The notes beneath the pieces were generated by a model. It was not told where the DNA came from. It did not search any database and saw only the letters and a list, made by a program, of their open reading frames with translations. A stretch of DNA of 64,000 nt from Candidatus Didemnitutus sp. (GTDB lineage: Bacteria > Verrucomicrobiota > Verrucomicrobiia > Opitutales > Opitutaceae), in assembly GCA_019634575.1 (NCBI GenBank), contig JAHCAY010000002.1, forward strand, positions 606,897-670,896, in the 5' to 3' direction. The position numbers and the translations under genes are program-made. Every line of letters begins with the position of its first letter. The stretch's first letter is position 1. Positions 43,101 through 52,468 of this stretch are shown here, in pieces.

Positions 43101-44174
43101 ATGACGCTCGCTTCGTTTTCCCGTTGGCCGATTCCGCGGTGGCTTGGCCTCTGCGTCGCGCTGTTCTTCGTTGCAACCGCGACTGGCGCTGAACGCTATT
43201 CCGCCACGACGGTGGAAGAGGCGGGGGTGACGCTGATCGTGCTCCGCGACGAAGTTGCGGGAATGGAGGCGGCGATCGCGCCGCGACAAGGGGGAGAATT
43301 ATCGAGTCTGCGCGTCCAACTTCGCGGAGAATGGCTCGAACTGCTCTACCGAGCCAGGGACTATCGCGAAGCGACCGGTTGGAGGGGCAAGGCGCCTTTG
43401 CTCTGGCCCGCGGTCGGGCGCAATTTCTCGCGCACCCAGCCGCCCGACCCGAATGCGGAATTGTGTTCCTACGATTTTGCCGGGCGCCGCTACGATCTGC
43501 CGATCCACGGCTTTGCGCGGAAGCAGGCATGGCAGGTGATCGGGACACGGGCCGACGCGGACGGCGCTGCGGTCGAGGTTGAGCTGACCGACGACGCCGC
43601 GACCCGCCGGCAATACCCGTTCGGTTTCAGTTTCCGCATCGTCTACCGGCTGGCGGAAGGCCGCTTGACGCTCACGCACCGGATCGCGGCGGCACGCGAG
43701 AACGATGCGACGATGTTTTTTTCCATCGGTAACCACGTCACGTTCCGCCTGCCGCTGGTGCCTGGCTCCGCGCCAGGCGAGACGACGCTGCAGACGCCTT
43801 CGCGGTTCGAATTGCCGAAGGACGCCAATACGCTGCCGACGGGAGAGGCGCGCCCGCTGGACCTGTCGAAGCCCAGCCGGCTGGCCGAACGCTCGTTCCT
43901 GCCGCCACTCGGGCTGGCCGGCTACGAGGGCGACCCGTGGGTGCGACTCGCCGACCCGACGGGATTGGCCATCGTGGTGACGCACCAGGCGGAGCGCCTC
44001 CCCGCGGGCCAGTGCATTCTTTTCAATCTGTGGGGTTCGCCGGCGAGCGGCTATTTCAGCCCGGAACCGTGGGTCGGTCTCACCGATTCGCTGAACCGCC
44101 GCGCCGGCCTGATCGAGTTGCAGCCGGGCGAGCAGTGGGCGTGGAGGATCGATTTCGCAGTCGAGGGGCGCTGA
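43101..44174 (+). CDS. Secreted aldose 1-epimerase-like (mutarotase-fold) protein
   Basis: A 357-residue protein with signal peptide (LGLCVALFFVATATGAE) and a mutarotase-like beta-sandwich. APRQGGELSSLRVQL resembles the opening strand, PLLWPAVGRNF and YDLPIHGFARKQAW place a conserved His in the position of the galactose mutarotase catalytic His, and FFSIGNHVTFRLPL supplies the second His region. Mutarotases interconvert sugar anomers; export of one is unusual and may mean a sugar-binding or epimerase function outside the membrane. It sits upstream of the TonB receptor by 118 bp. Confidence 0.8.
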   Translation: MTLASFSRWPIPRWLGLCVALFFVATATGAERYSATTVEEAGVTLIVLRDEVAGMEAAIAPRQGGELSSLRVQLRGEWLELLYRARDYREATGWRGKAPLLWPAVGRNFSRTQPPDPNAELCSYDFAGRRYDLPIHGFARKQAWQVIGTRADADGAAVEVELTDDAATRRQYPFGFSFRIVYRLAEGRLTLTHRIAAARENDATMFFSIGNHVTFRLPLVPGSAPGETTLQTPSRFELPKDANTLPTGEARPLDLSKPSRLAERSFLPPLGLAGYEGDPWVRLADPTGLAIVVTHQAERLPAGQCILFNLWGSPASGYFSPEPWVGLTDSLNRRAGLIELQPGEQWAWRIDFAVEGR

Positions 44175-44292
44175 TTACTTTTCGGGATAAGTCACGAGGG
44201 GGTTGGATTCGCGCGTCGGCCGCGCAATACGTCCTGTACCGCTCTACCCCCACGCTGGCGGCCAAGCGGCAACCCTATCACCCAAACCCCGC

Positions 44293-46455
44293 ATGAAGAT
44301 GAGACACATTCGATGCATGTATCCGTTGCTGGCCGCGCTTTGCGCCGCTCGCATCGCCATGGCGCAGGATGTCCCAAGCGCCGCCGATAAACCCACGCAA
44401 GAGACCCAGGACGCAAACGACAAGGTCGTCGAGCTTTCGCCCTTCGTAGTCCAAGCATCTGCCACCAACAGCTACATGGCGACGAATTCCGCGTCCGGCA
44501 CGCGCATCGCGCTGCCGCTCGAGTCCACTCCGCTGACGATCAGCGTCGTCACAGCCGACCTGCTCAAGGACAAGGGCACGCCTTCGGTGAACGAGGCTCT
44601 GCGCTTCATGCCCGGCGTGCGCCGCAACGCGAACAACTCTGATCAGTTCAAGATCCGCGGCTTCCAGGCGCGGGCTCCGCGCGTGGACGATTTCTACGAT
44701 GCCGGCGACCTGAATGAGGGCCGTTCCCGCTATGAGATGGCCGAGATGGAACGCGTTGAGCTGATTAAGGGACCGACCTCGGTGCTCTTCGGCTTCGGCA
44801 ATCCCGGCGGCGTGCTGAACATGATCACGAAGCGGCCTCAGTCGAAGGAGGCCTATTCGGTGACCGCCACCCTCGGTAGCTGGGACCAGAAGCGCATCGC
44901 ACTCGATGCCACGGGGCCGATCGCCAAGAAGGGCGATTGGGAACTCCTCTATCGCCTGATCACCGTCAAGGAAAGCGCTGAAGGCTTTCGTGATTTTGAG
45001 GACTCCAAGAGCGAATTCGTGAGCGGCCAGCTCCAGCTGAACTATCGCAACACAACGAGCCTCCGCGTGCGTTTCCGCTATCACGACATTTGGGAGCATG
45101 AGGCGTTCACGCTCATGCCCTACGACATCGCGGACGGCACCATCATCATTCCCGAAATCAGCTACAACGTGAGCGGGCCGCTCGGCGACTTCGCCCATCT
45201 GAAGCAGCTGTCCACGAACTACGAGTTCACCCACAGCTTCTCCTCGCACCTGCACTTCCGCGCCGCCGCCACCGATCACGAGTTCTATTTCAACTCGCTG
45301 CGCCGCATCGGCGAAGCCCTGATCCCCGACCACACGGGCGTCAACGTCGTAGGGGCGATGGACGACAACAAGCGGCAGATCAAGGCCTGGCAAATGGACC
45401 TCACCGGCAACTGGGATTTCTCCGCCGCCAAGCTCAAGCTCGTGGCTGGCGCCAACGGCACCCACTCGCTCTCCCGCATCGAAGGCAAGAACAACACGAA
45501 TCTGCCGGTGTTCACGCTCAACCAGGCGACGCGCAACTACACGCTCGGCAACCCGGCCGACTACATTCCCGGAGCGAACGATTTCCGCGATAACAATATG
45601 GATCGCGTCTACTACGCGCTCACGACCGTCCAAGCATTCAATGACCGCCTGACCCTGCTCGCGGCGGTCGGTCGAGGTGAAAGCGATACCAACAATACGC
45701 TCATCCGCAAGACGCCTCCCACAGTGACCGTCGGGCATTTCAAGGTCACCAAGCCGCAATTCGGCGCCTCTTATGAACTAAGGAAGGGCCTGTTCATGTT
45801 CGCGAACATGTCGGAATCCGCCGCGCCGAACGTGCGCTTCCCGGCGACCCCCGAGGAAGGCAAGAGCTACGACATCGGCTTCAAGTTCAATCAGGACAAG
45901 TTCGCCGGTAGCGTCGCCTACTTCCATACCACGCGCTCTAACATTCAGGTCCAGATCTTCAACACCACCACCGGTCTGACGAGCTTCGAACTCTCCGGCG
46001 AGGAGATGGCCGAAGGCGTCGAATCCGACTTCCAATACTTCCCCACCAAGCAGCTCCAGATTGTCGGCACCTATGCCTGGACAAACTCGCGCGTCGTGTC
46101 CGATGCGCAGCGCCCCGGCCGCGTCGGCACCACGCTGCCCGACGTGCCCCGCAACGCCGTGCGCCTGTGGAGCAAATACACGTTCAATGGCGGTGCCTTG
46201 GACAAGGTTTGGGTCGGCGCCGGCTATCTCTACACGAGCCAAATGATCGGCAACCGCAACCCCGTGCGCTATAAGGTCCACGTCGATGGCTGGCAGCGTT
46301 TCGACGCCAGCCTCGGTTATACGACGAAAATGGGTAAGGCGCGCGTCGATTACGTCCTCAACGCGGAGAATCTCCTCGATAAGGACTACATCGATTACAT
46401 GTTCGTGCGCGGCCGGCCGTTCAATCTGAAGGCCTCCGCGACGTTCTCGTTCTAG
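44293..46455 (+). CDS. TonB-dependent receptor
   Basis: A 720-residue outer membrane receptor with signal peptide (MYPLLAALCAARIAMAQ), the TonB-box-like VVELSPFVVQ, a plug domain (STPLTISVVTADLLKDKG, VNEALRFMPGVRRNANNSD, FKIRGFQAR, RVELIKGPTSVLFGFGNPGG) and a barrel ending NLKASATFSF. It is a close paralogue of the receptor at 50180 (shared TNSASGTRIALPLESTPL versus TNAASGTRIALPLESTPL) and more distant from that at 26608. Ligand unknown; surrounding sulfatase, esterases and mutarotase suggest a substituted glycan. Confidence 0.94.
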   Translation: MKMRHIRCMYPLLAALCAARIAMAQDVPSAADKPTQETQDANDKVVELSPFVVQASATNSYMATNSASGTRIALPLESTPLTISVVTADLLKDKGTPSVNEALRFMPGVRRNANNSDQFKIRGFQARAPRVDDFYDAGDLNEGRSRYEMAEMERVELIKGPTSVLFGFGNPGGVLNMITKRPQSKEAYSVTATLGSWDQKRIALDATGPIAKKGDWELLYRLITVKESAEGFRDFEDSKSEFVSGQLQLNYRNTTSLRVRFRYHDIWEHEAFTLMPYDIADGTIIIPEISYNVSGPLGDFAHLKQLSTNYEFTHSFSSHLHFRAAATDHEFYFNSLRRIGEALIPDHTGVNVVGAMDDNKRQIKAWQMDLTGNWDFSAAKLKLVAGANGTHSLSRIEGKNNTNLPVFTLNQATRNYTLGNPADYIPGANDFRDNNMDRVYYALTTVQAFNDRLTLLAAVGRGESDTNNTLIRKTPPTVTVGHFKVTKPQFGASYELRKGLFMFANMSESAAPNVRFPATPEEGKSYDIGFKFNQDKFAGSVAYFHTTRSNIQVQIFNTTTGLTSFELSGEEMAEGVESDFQYFPTKQLQIVGTYAWTNSRVVSDAQRPGRVGTTLPDVPRNAVRLWSKYTFNGGALDKVWVGAGYLYTSQMIGNRNPVRYKVHVDGWQRFDASLGYTTKMGKARVDYVLNAENLLDKDYIDYMFVRGRPFNLKASATFSF

Positions 46456-46577
46456 CACGTAATCGGAAAAAATCGGTTCATCCTTGGGGAACGGCCATTG
46501 CCGTGGTCCGCACCGGACGGCGCATAGCGTTCGGTGCGGGCTTCCTCCACGAAGCATTGTTCCGCTGCTCTTTCGGC

Positions 46578-48155
46578 ATGAGCCTGCTCTCCAGCGCTAT
46601 TTTCGGTCTGCTTTTCGCGAGTGTGCCTCCTTCTCCGGCGATGCAGACCGCACCGCCGCCACGGCTGGAAATTTCCGAGGGCGCGGTCGAGGGATCTCTC
46701 GTCTCGGACGGCGCCGTTCGGATGTTCCTCGGCATCCCCTACGCGGAGCCGCCTACGGGGTCATGGCGCTGGCGGGAACCCCGCGCCAAGCAGCCTTGGA
46801 CCGGTGTGCTCAAGGCCAATCGTTTCGGCCCACACGCGATGCAGGGCCAGCCGTATGGCGACATGGGCCTTCGCGACGAGGGGGCGAGTGAAGACTGCCT
46901 CTATCTCAATGTCTGGGCTCCGGCGCGGCCCGATGCCCCGAAATTGCCTGTGATGGTTTGGATCCACGGCGGCGGTTTCGTCGCCGGGGCCGGTTCGGAA
47001 CCGCGGCAGGATGGCCGCTATCTCGCGCAGCGCGGGGTCGTGGTGGTCAGCATGAATTACCGGCTCGGCATCTTCGGGTTCTTCACCCACCCGGAGCTGG
47101 CGGCGGAGTCTCCACACGACGCCTCCGGCAACTACGGTCTGATGGATCAGATCGCCGCCCTTGAGTGGGTGCGACGCAACATCGCCGCATTCGGGGGCGA
47201 CCCCGACAACGTCACGCTCTTCGGCGAATCGGCCGGCTCTTTCTCCGTCTCGGCACTCATGGCCTCGCCCCTCGCGCGCGGCCTGTTTCACAAGGCTATC
47301 GGACAAAGCGGAGCCTTTTTTGGCGAAACCTTGCGGGCGTTAAGGCGGGAGGAAGCCGAAAAGCGCGACCTTGCCTTCGCCGACGCCGCGTTCCACACGC
47401 ACGCGCTCTCGGATCTGCGCACCGTGCCGGCGGACACGCTCCTCAACGCATCGCTCGGTCCGCATGCGAGGTGGTTTTCACCGACGATCGACGGCGCCGT
47501 CCTGCCGGAAGATTGTTCCGCAATTTATCGCGCCGGCTCGCAGGCCTCCGTGCCGCTGCTCGCCGGCTGGAATCGGGACGAAGGGGCGCGGCGCGCTTTG
47601 CCCGGACTGTCGGTCGCGACCCTCCCTGAACTTACGCGGTATGCCGTCGGCCGTTTCGGGGCGGCAGCACCGGAATTCCTGCGGCTTTTCGGGGCGAACG
47701 ACGACGCTTCGGCGGCGCTCGCAGCCCACGAACTCTCGGGCGCCGATTTCATCGCGCTGTCCACCTGGAGGTGGATGGAGGCGCATCTGCGCACCGGGCA
47801 CGCGCCGGTTTACCGCTATCGCTTCGATCAGCCCATGCCCCTGACGCCCGATGCACCCGCCGGCTCGACCGGCCTCGTCCCGCACGCCGCGGACATTCCC
47901 TTCGTGTTCGGTGCTCTGGCCGACATCAAGAATAACTGGACCGACGCGCACCGTGCCGTCTCCGCCCTGATGGTGGCTTACTGGACCAATTTCGCGCGTT
48001 GCGGTGACCCGGACGGCCCCGGCCTGCCTCACTGGCCGCAATATGTTTCCGAAAGCGGGTTTCCCGTCATGCACCTCGCGAGCCAGGCCCACGCGGAGAT
48101 CGACGGGGAGCGCGAGCGCTACCAATTCCTCGATCGCGCCGCGGCGAATAGGTGA
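46578..48155 (+). CDS. Secreted type B carboxylesterase
   Basis: A 525-residue alpha/beta hydrolase of the carboxylesterase/cholinesterase family with signal peptide (LLSSAIFGLLFASVPPSPAMQ). Motifs: FLGIPYAEPPTGSWRW, SEDCLYLNVWAP, the oxyanion hole WIHGGGFVAG and nucleophile Ser218 in FGESAGSFSV. The family hydrolyses carboxylic esters with broad specificity. ATG at 46578 starts the signal peptide; a GTG at 46503 in frame would add 25 residues. It is 122 bp after the TonB receptor and 134 bp before the sulfatase start, in the same direction. Confidence 0.92.
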   Translation: MSLLSSAIFGLLFASVPPSPAMQTAPPPRLEISEGAVEGSLVSDGAVRMFLGIPYAEPPTGSWRWREPRAKQPWTGVLKANRFGPHAMQGQPYGDMGLRDEGASEDCLYLNVWAPARPDAPKLPVMVWIHGGGFVAGAGSEPRQDGRYLAQRGVVVVSMNYRLGIFGFFTHPELAAESPHDASGNYGLMDQIAALEWVRRNIAAFGGDPDNVTLFGESAGSFSVSALMASPLARGLFHKAIGQSGAFFGETLRALRREEAEKRDLAFADAAFHTHALSDLRTVPADTLLNASLGPHARWFSPTIDGAVLPEDCSAIYRAGSQASVPLLAGWNRDEGARRALPGLSVATLPELTRYAVGRFGAAAPEFLRLFGANDDASAALAAHELSGADFIALSTWRWMEAHLRTGHAPVYRYRFDQPMPLTPDAPAGSTGLVPHAADIPFVFGALADIKNNWTDAHRAVSALMVAYWTNFARCGDPDGPGLPHWPQYVSESGFPVMHLASQAHAEIDGERERYQFLDRAAANR

Positions 48156-48199
48156 GTGAGGGCCGGGGCCCGGATACACCCGGCTCCGGTCGCTATTAC

Positions 48200-48211
48200 G
48201 ATATTAGTATC
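48200..48211. promoter_or_regulatory. AT-rich near-palindrome upstream of the sulfatase
   Basis: GATATTAGTATC matches its own reverse complement at 10 of 12 positions and stands out in an AT-rich patch (about 48194-48240) between the carboxylesterase stop and the sulfatase start, 79 bp before the ATG. It may be a regulator site or promoter region for the sulfatase-receptor pair. I did not see the same sequence elsewhere. Confidence 0.25.
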
Positions 48212-48289
48212 AGCGGCATTGCTTGGAACTATTTTTACCCAGTCTACTGCGTGTCGTGGTTCACCACGGCGAACTCACCCCATCTCGGC

Positions 48290-50113
48290 ATGAGCCTCAC
48301 CCCAGCCCTGCAAACTCCGTTTCGGCCGCCTAGCGGATTGGGCGGGAATTCCTCCCGAATTCCTCGCCTGAAATCCGCAATGATCGCCGGCGTGGCGAGC
48401 TTGGCCCCGGCTTTGTTCGCGACCGACCCTGCGGTTCCCGCAAAGCAGCCCAACGTCGTAGTGGTTGTCCTCGACGACGCGGGATTTTCCGACCTCGGGT
48501 GTTACGGTTCCGAAATCCGCACCCCAAACCTCGACCGGCTCGCCGCCACCGGTCTGCGTTTCACGCGCTTCGACACAAAGGCCATTTGCGCTCCTTCTCG
48601 CGCGTCCCTGCTCACAGGCGTCGAGCCCCATGCTCTCGGAATGGCAGACCTGCCTTCCAAAGCGACCACTCGGCCGGCTGGCTTCACCCGACACAGCACC
48701 TGCGGTGAACTCCCGGCCAACGTCGATCTGCTTCCGCAGGCGCTCCAGCGCGCGGGTTATTCCACTTGGCTGCTCGGCAAGTGGCATCTGATTCCCAGCT
48801 GGGAAGACGGCGCACCCGGTCGCAACTCCTCCTTCCCGCTCCAGCGCGGCTTCGACTACGCGTGCTTTTTCAAGATGGGCTGGACCGACCAATACCACCC
48901 CGAACTCTACGAGGGCAACGCCCGGCTGCCGGTCCCGGCTGATCCCGCCTATCACTTCACCACGGATATGGTCGATCGCGGCATTCGGCTCATCGATGCG
49001 CAACGTCGCGAGCGCCCCGAGAAACCTTTCTTCCTCTATCTCGGATTGGGTGTTCCCCACGCCCCGATCCAGGTGCCGGCGTCTTACATCAATCGTTATG
49101 CCGGTGTTTACGAACGGGGCTGGGATGTGCTTCGCGCCGAACGCTTCGCTCGCCTGCAACGCCTCGGCCTTGTGCCGGCGGATGCACGTCTCCCCGCGCT
49201 CGATCCCGGCGACCCCGCGTGGGACGCGCTGAACGAGCAGGAGCGCCGGGTCTATGCGCGGTTCATGGCCACCTTCGCGGGATTTCTCGAGCACGGCGAC
49301 GAGCAGATCGGCCGCCTCGTCGCGCACCTTGAGCAGACCGGCCTGACGAAAGACACGCTGATCGTCGTGTTGTCCGACAATGGCGCCGCCAGCGAATCCA
49401 AACCTGGCCGCTTCCGCCATCCCTATAACGGTGGCCCGACACCGCTGGCGGAAATGGACGCCCACCTGGACGAACTCGGCACCGACAAGACCCTCGCGCT
49501 CTATCCACGCGCCTGGGCCACGCTCGGCAGCGCGCCCTATCGCCGCTACAAGCTCTGGCCGCATCTCGGTGGCGTGCGCTGCCCGTTGATCATCGTGCCA
49601 CCGGGCGGAGCGCGGGACGCGGGCGGGGTGCGCGGTCAATTGGTGGATATCGTCGATCTCGCGCCGACCATCGCCGAGTTCGCCGGCGCCCATTTCGCTG
49701 CCGCCGTGGACGGAGAACCGGCCGTTCCCGTCGCCGGCAAGTCAATCGTGCCGCTGCTGGCCTCAGCCGATGCCGCCCCGGTCCGCACGGTGCAGTTCTT
49801 CGAGCTGCGCGGCAACCGCGCCATCACCGCCGGCTCCTGGCGCGCCCTCACCATGCACCGCCCGGCAACACCCTTCTCCGACGACCGCTGGGAACTCTAC
49901 GATCTCGCCACCGATCCTTTCGAGACCCGTGACCTCGCCGCGGCGCGCCCGGAGAAGCTGCAGGAGTTAATTCTCCTCTGGGAAAAGGAGGCCGCCACCC
50001 ACGGCGCGCTCCCGCTCCAGCAGCCGACCCCGCAGATTCTTTCCGTCAGCGGATTCGAGGACGCCTTTGTCCCAGCCGCATCCGCTCACGGCACCACCGG
50101 CACGCCACCGTGA
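48290..50113 (+). CDS. Secreted type I arylsulfatase
   Basis: A 607-residue sulfatase. A hydrophobic segment (MIAGVASLAPALFATDPA, from residue 31) precedes QPNVVVVVLDDAGFSDLGCYGSE, the metal-binding N-terminal block. The formylglycine site is Cys100 in CAPSRASLLTG; LLGKWHL and SDNGAASESKPGR are the later metal and sulfate-binding blocks. ATG at 48290 is the best of several starts; a shorter form from Met31 would also give a secreted protein. The C-terminus (VRTVQFFELRGNRAI) is a standard arylsulfatase end. It requires the maturase at 36514. The neighbouring TonB receptor starts 67 bp downstream. Confidence 0.92.
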   Translation: MSLTPALQTPFRPPSGLGGNSSRIPRLKSAMIAGVASLAPALFATDPAVPAKQPNVVVVVLDDAGFSDLGCYGSEIRTPNLDRLAATGLRFTRFDTKAICAPSRASLLTGVEPHALGMADLPSKATTRPAGFTRHSTCGELPANVDLLPQALQRAGYSTWLLGKWHLIPSWEDGAPGRNSSFPLQRGFDYACFFKMGWTDQYHPELYEGNARLPVPADPAYHFTTDMVDRGIRLIDAQRRERPEKPFFLYLGLGVPHAPIQVPASYINRYAGVYERGWDVLRAERFARLQRLGLVPADARLPALDPGDPAWDALNEQERRVYARFMATFAGFLEHGDEQIGRLVAHLEQTGLTKDTLIVVLSDNGAASESKPGRFRHPYNGGPTPLAEMDAHLDELGTDKTLALYPRAWATLGSAPYRRYKLWPHLGGVRCPLIIVPPGGARDAGGVRGQLVDIVDLAPTIAEFAGAHFAAAVDGEPAVPVAGKSIVPLLASADAAPVRTVQFFELRGNRAITAGSWRALTMHRPATPFSDDRWELYDLATDPFETRDLAAARPEKLQELILLWEKEAATHGALPLQQPTPQILSVSGFEDAFVPAASAHGTTGTPP

Positions 50114-50179
50114 GGCGTGCATTCAAGATCCCGCACCCCCTTTTTGCCGAACGACCCAAGTAACCTACCTCCTGCCCCC

Positions 50180-52375
50180 ATGAAAACCTACCCAAACCGC
50201 AACACACGTCTCATCTTTCTCGTCTGCGCGACGTTGCTGACCGCCAGCGTTCGAGCACAAGAATCCGCCCCCGACACCGCAACCCCCGTCCAAGCCAAGG
50301 ACGGAGGTGTCGCCAGCGACACAGTCTTCGAACTCTCTCCATTCGAGGTGAGCGCCTCGAAAGATAACAAATACATGCCGACCAATGCTGCGAGCGGCAC
50401 ACGTATCGCCCTGCCGCTCGAGTCCACTCCCCTAGCCATCAGCATCATGACCTCCGAGCTGATGAAGGACAAGGGCATGGAAAACATTAACGAGGCGATC
50501 CGCTTCATGCCCGGCATTCGTCGCAACGCCAACAACTCCGATCAATTCACGATCCGCGGCTTTCAGGCCCGCGCGGCCCGGCGCAATTATTTCTCCGACG
50601 CCGCCGACCTCTCCGAGGGACGCGGCCGCAACGTCTCCGCGGAAATCGAGCGCATCGAAGTCCTCAAAGGTCCGTCCACCGTCCTCTTCGGCTTCGGTAA
50701 TCCCGGCGGTGTCATCAACATCATCACCAAGAAGCCGCTCAACAAACAGCGCACCTCCGTCAGCCTCGAGGCGGGCGACTTCGACCTCTTCCGCGGCACG
50801 ATCGATGTCACCGGTCCGCTGGCCAAGCTCGGCGAAGCGCAGCTCCTCTACCGCGTGATCGGCTCCTACGAGGACTCCGGCGGCTTCCGCGACTTCGAAT
50901 CGCGCGACCAGAAATTCGTCAACGCCCAGTTGCAGCTCAACTTCAAGCGCACCCAGTTGCGCACCGAGGTGCGCTTTCAGGACCTGAAGGAGCACGAAGC
51001 CTTCATTCTCATGCCCTTCGAGCCCAACACCGGCACGCTCGCCTTGCCTGAGCGCTCCTACAACACCGCCGGTCCCGACACCTACGCCAACCAAAAGCAG
51101 ATCACCACCTCGGTCGAACTGACCCACACCTTCAACGAGCATTTTTCCATGCGCGCCGCCGCCGCCCGCGACGAACACTACTACGACGCGGTCCGCCGCG
51201 TGGGCGCGCAGATTCCCGCCAACCAGGTGCCCCTGTCCATGGCGTCCACCGTGGTCGTCACCGGCAATATCGATGACGATAAGCGCGCCATCGACTCCTG
51301 GCAGGTGGATTTCACCGGCAGCTTCGATCTGCCGTTCGGCAAGCTAAAGACGGTCGTCGGCGCCAGCAGCACGGATGCCGCCGCCCGCATCGCCACCTTC
51401 GTGAACAATAATCTTCCGCAGAGAAATTTCCCCATCTTCAACATCGCGGCCCGCAACTACAGCGTCGGCAATCTCAGCGATTACGTGCCGCAGTCCGCAG
51501 GCACCACCCGCGAAACGCGACTCGACAAGGTTTACTACGCGCTCGGCACCCTCACCGCTTGGAACGATCGCCTGACGCTGCTCGCCGGCGTCGGCCACGG
51601 CACCAGCGAAACCTATATCAAGCAGGTGCTGGCCACCACCCCCGCCGATGTCGGCGATTTCAAGGTGACCAAGCCGCAATTCGGCGCATCCCTCCGCATC
51701 CTCCCCAAGACCTTCCTATTCGCCAACACTTCCGAGTCGGCCTCCGCCAATCTGCGTTTCCCCGACACTCCCGAAAAGGGCAAGAGCTACGACGTCGGCA
51801 TCAAAGTCGCCGCCGAAAAATTCTCCGGTAGCGTCACCTACTTCGACACCACTCGAGAAAATATCCAAGTGCAGGTCTTCAACGGCCTGACCGGCACGAC
51901 CACATTTGAACTCTCCGGCGAAGAGCAGGCCAAGGGCGTGGAGGTGGAGTTCCAGTATTTTCCCAGCAATCAGTTCCAACTCGTCGGCTCCTATTCCTAC
52001 ATGGACACCGAGGTCATCTCCGACAATCAACGCCCCGCCCGCGTCGGCACCGAATTGCCGGACACCCCGCGAAATTCCTACCGTCTGTGGGCAAAATACA
52101 CCTTGGACAAGGGTCCGTTCAAACGCGCTTGGATCGGCGTCGGCTACCTCTTCACCGATAAGATGCGTGGCAACCGTAACCCGGCCAATTTCCGCATCTG
52201 GACCGACTCCTGGTCGCGCATCGACGCCTCCCTCGGCTACGACATGAAGATCGGCAAGACCAACGTAAACTGGGTTCTCACCATGGAGAATCTCGAGGAT
52301 AAGGACTACATCGACTATATGCTTATCCGTGGCCGTCCCTTCAACGCCCGCCTGAGCGCCACCTTCACCTTCTGA
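50180..52375 (+). CDS. TonB-dependent receptor, paralogue
   Basis: A 731-residue outer membrane receptor with signal peptide (LIFLVCATLLTASVRAQ), VFELSPFEVSASKDNKYMPT, a plug (STPLAISIMTSELMKDKG, INEAIRFMPGIRRNANNSD, FTIRGFQARA, RIEVLKGPSTVLFGFGNPGG) and a barrel ending NARLSATFTF. It is probably a duplication product of the ancestor shared with the receptor at 44293. It starts 67 bp after the sulfatase stop and ends at a clear terminator at 52392, so sulfatase and receptor are likely one transcript. ATG at 50180 gives the signal peptide. Confidence 0.94.
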   Translation: MKTYPNRNTRLIFLVCATLLTASVRAQESAPDTATPVQAKDGGVASDTVFELSPFEVSASKDNKYMPTNAASGTRIALPLESTPLAISIMTSELMKDKGMENINEAIRFMPGIRRNANNSDQFTIRGFQARAARRNYFSDAADLSEGRGRNVSAEIERIEVLKGPSTVLFGFGNPGGVINIITKKPLNKQRTSVSLEAGDFDLFRGTIDVTGPLAKLGEAQLLYRVIGSYEDSGGFRDFESRDQKFVNAQLQLNFKRTQLRTEVRFQDLKEHEAFILMPFEPNTGTLALPERSYNTAGPDTYANQKQITTSVELTHTFNEHFSMRAAAARDEHYYDAVRRVGAQIPANQVPLSMASTVVVTGNIDDDKRAIDSWQVDFTGSFDLPFGKLKTVVGASSTDAAARIATFVNNNLPQRNFPIFNIAARNYSVGNLSDYVPQSAGTTRETRLDKVYYALGTLTAWNDRLTLLAGVGHGTSETYIKQVLATTPADVGDFKVTKPQFGASLRILPKTFLFANTSESASANLRFPDTPEKGKSYDVGIKVAAEKFSGSVTYFDTTRENIQVQVFNGLTGTTTFELSGEEQAKGVEVEFQYFPSNQFQLVGSYSYMDTEVISDNQRPARVGTELPDTPRNSYRLWAKYTLDKGPFKRAWIGVGYLFTDKMRGNRNPANFRIWTDSWSRIDASLGYDMKIGKTNVNWVLTMENLEDKDYIDYMLIRGRPFNARLSATFTF

Positions 52376-52391
52376 CGCTCCCCGCTTCTAG

Positions 52392-52430
52392 GCCTGCCGC
52401 TGGCGCCACAGTCGAGCGGCAGGCTTTTTT
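52392..52430 (+). terminator. Rho-independent terminator after the TonB receptor
   Basis: A 10-bp perfect stem GCCTGCCGCT/AGCGGCAGGC with a 13-nt loop followed by six T residues, 16 bp after the receptor stop. It separates the sulfatase-receptor transcript from the following hydrolase gene. Confidence 0.92.
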
Positions 52431-52468
52431 GCCCCCATGTTTTTCTGCTGTCCCAAATTGAAAAAACC

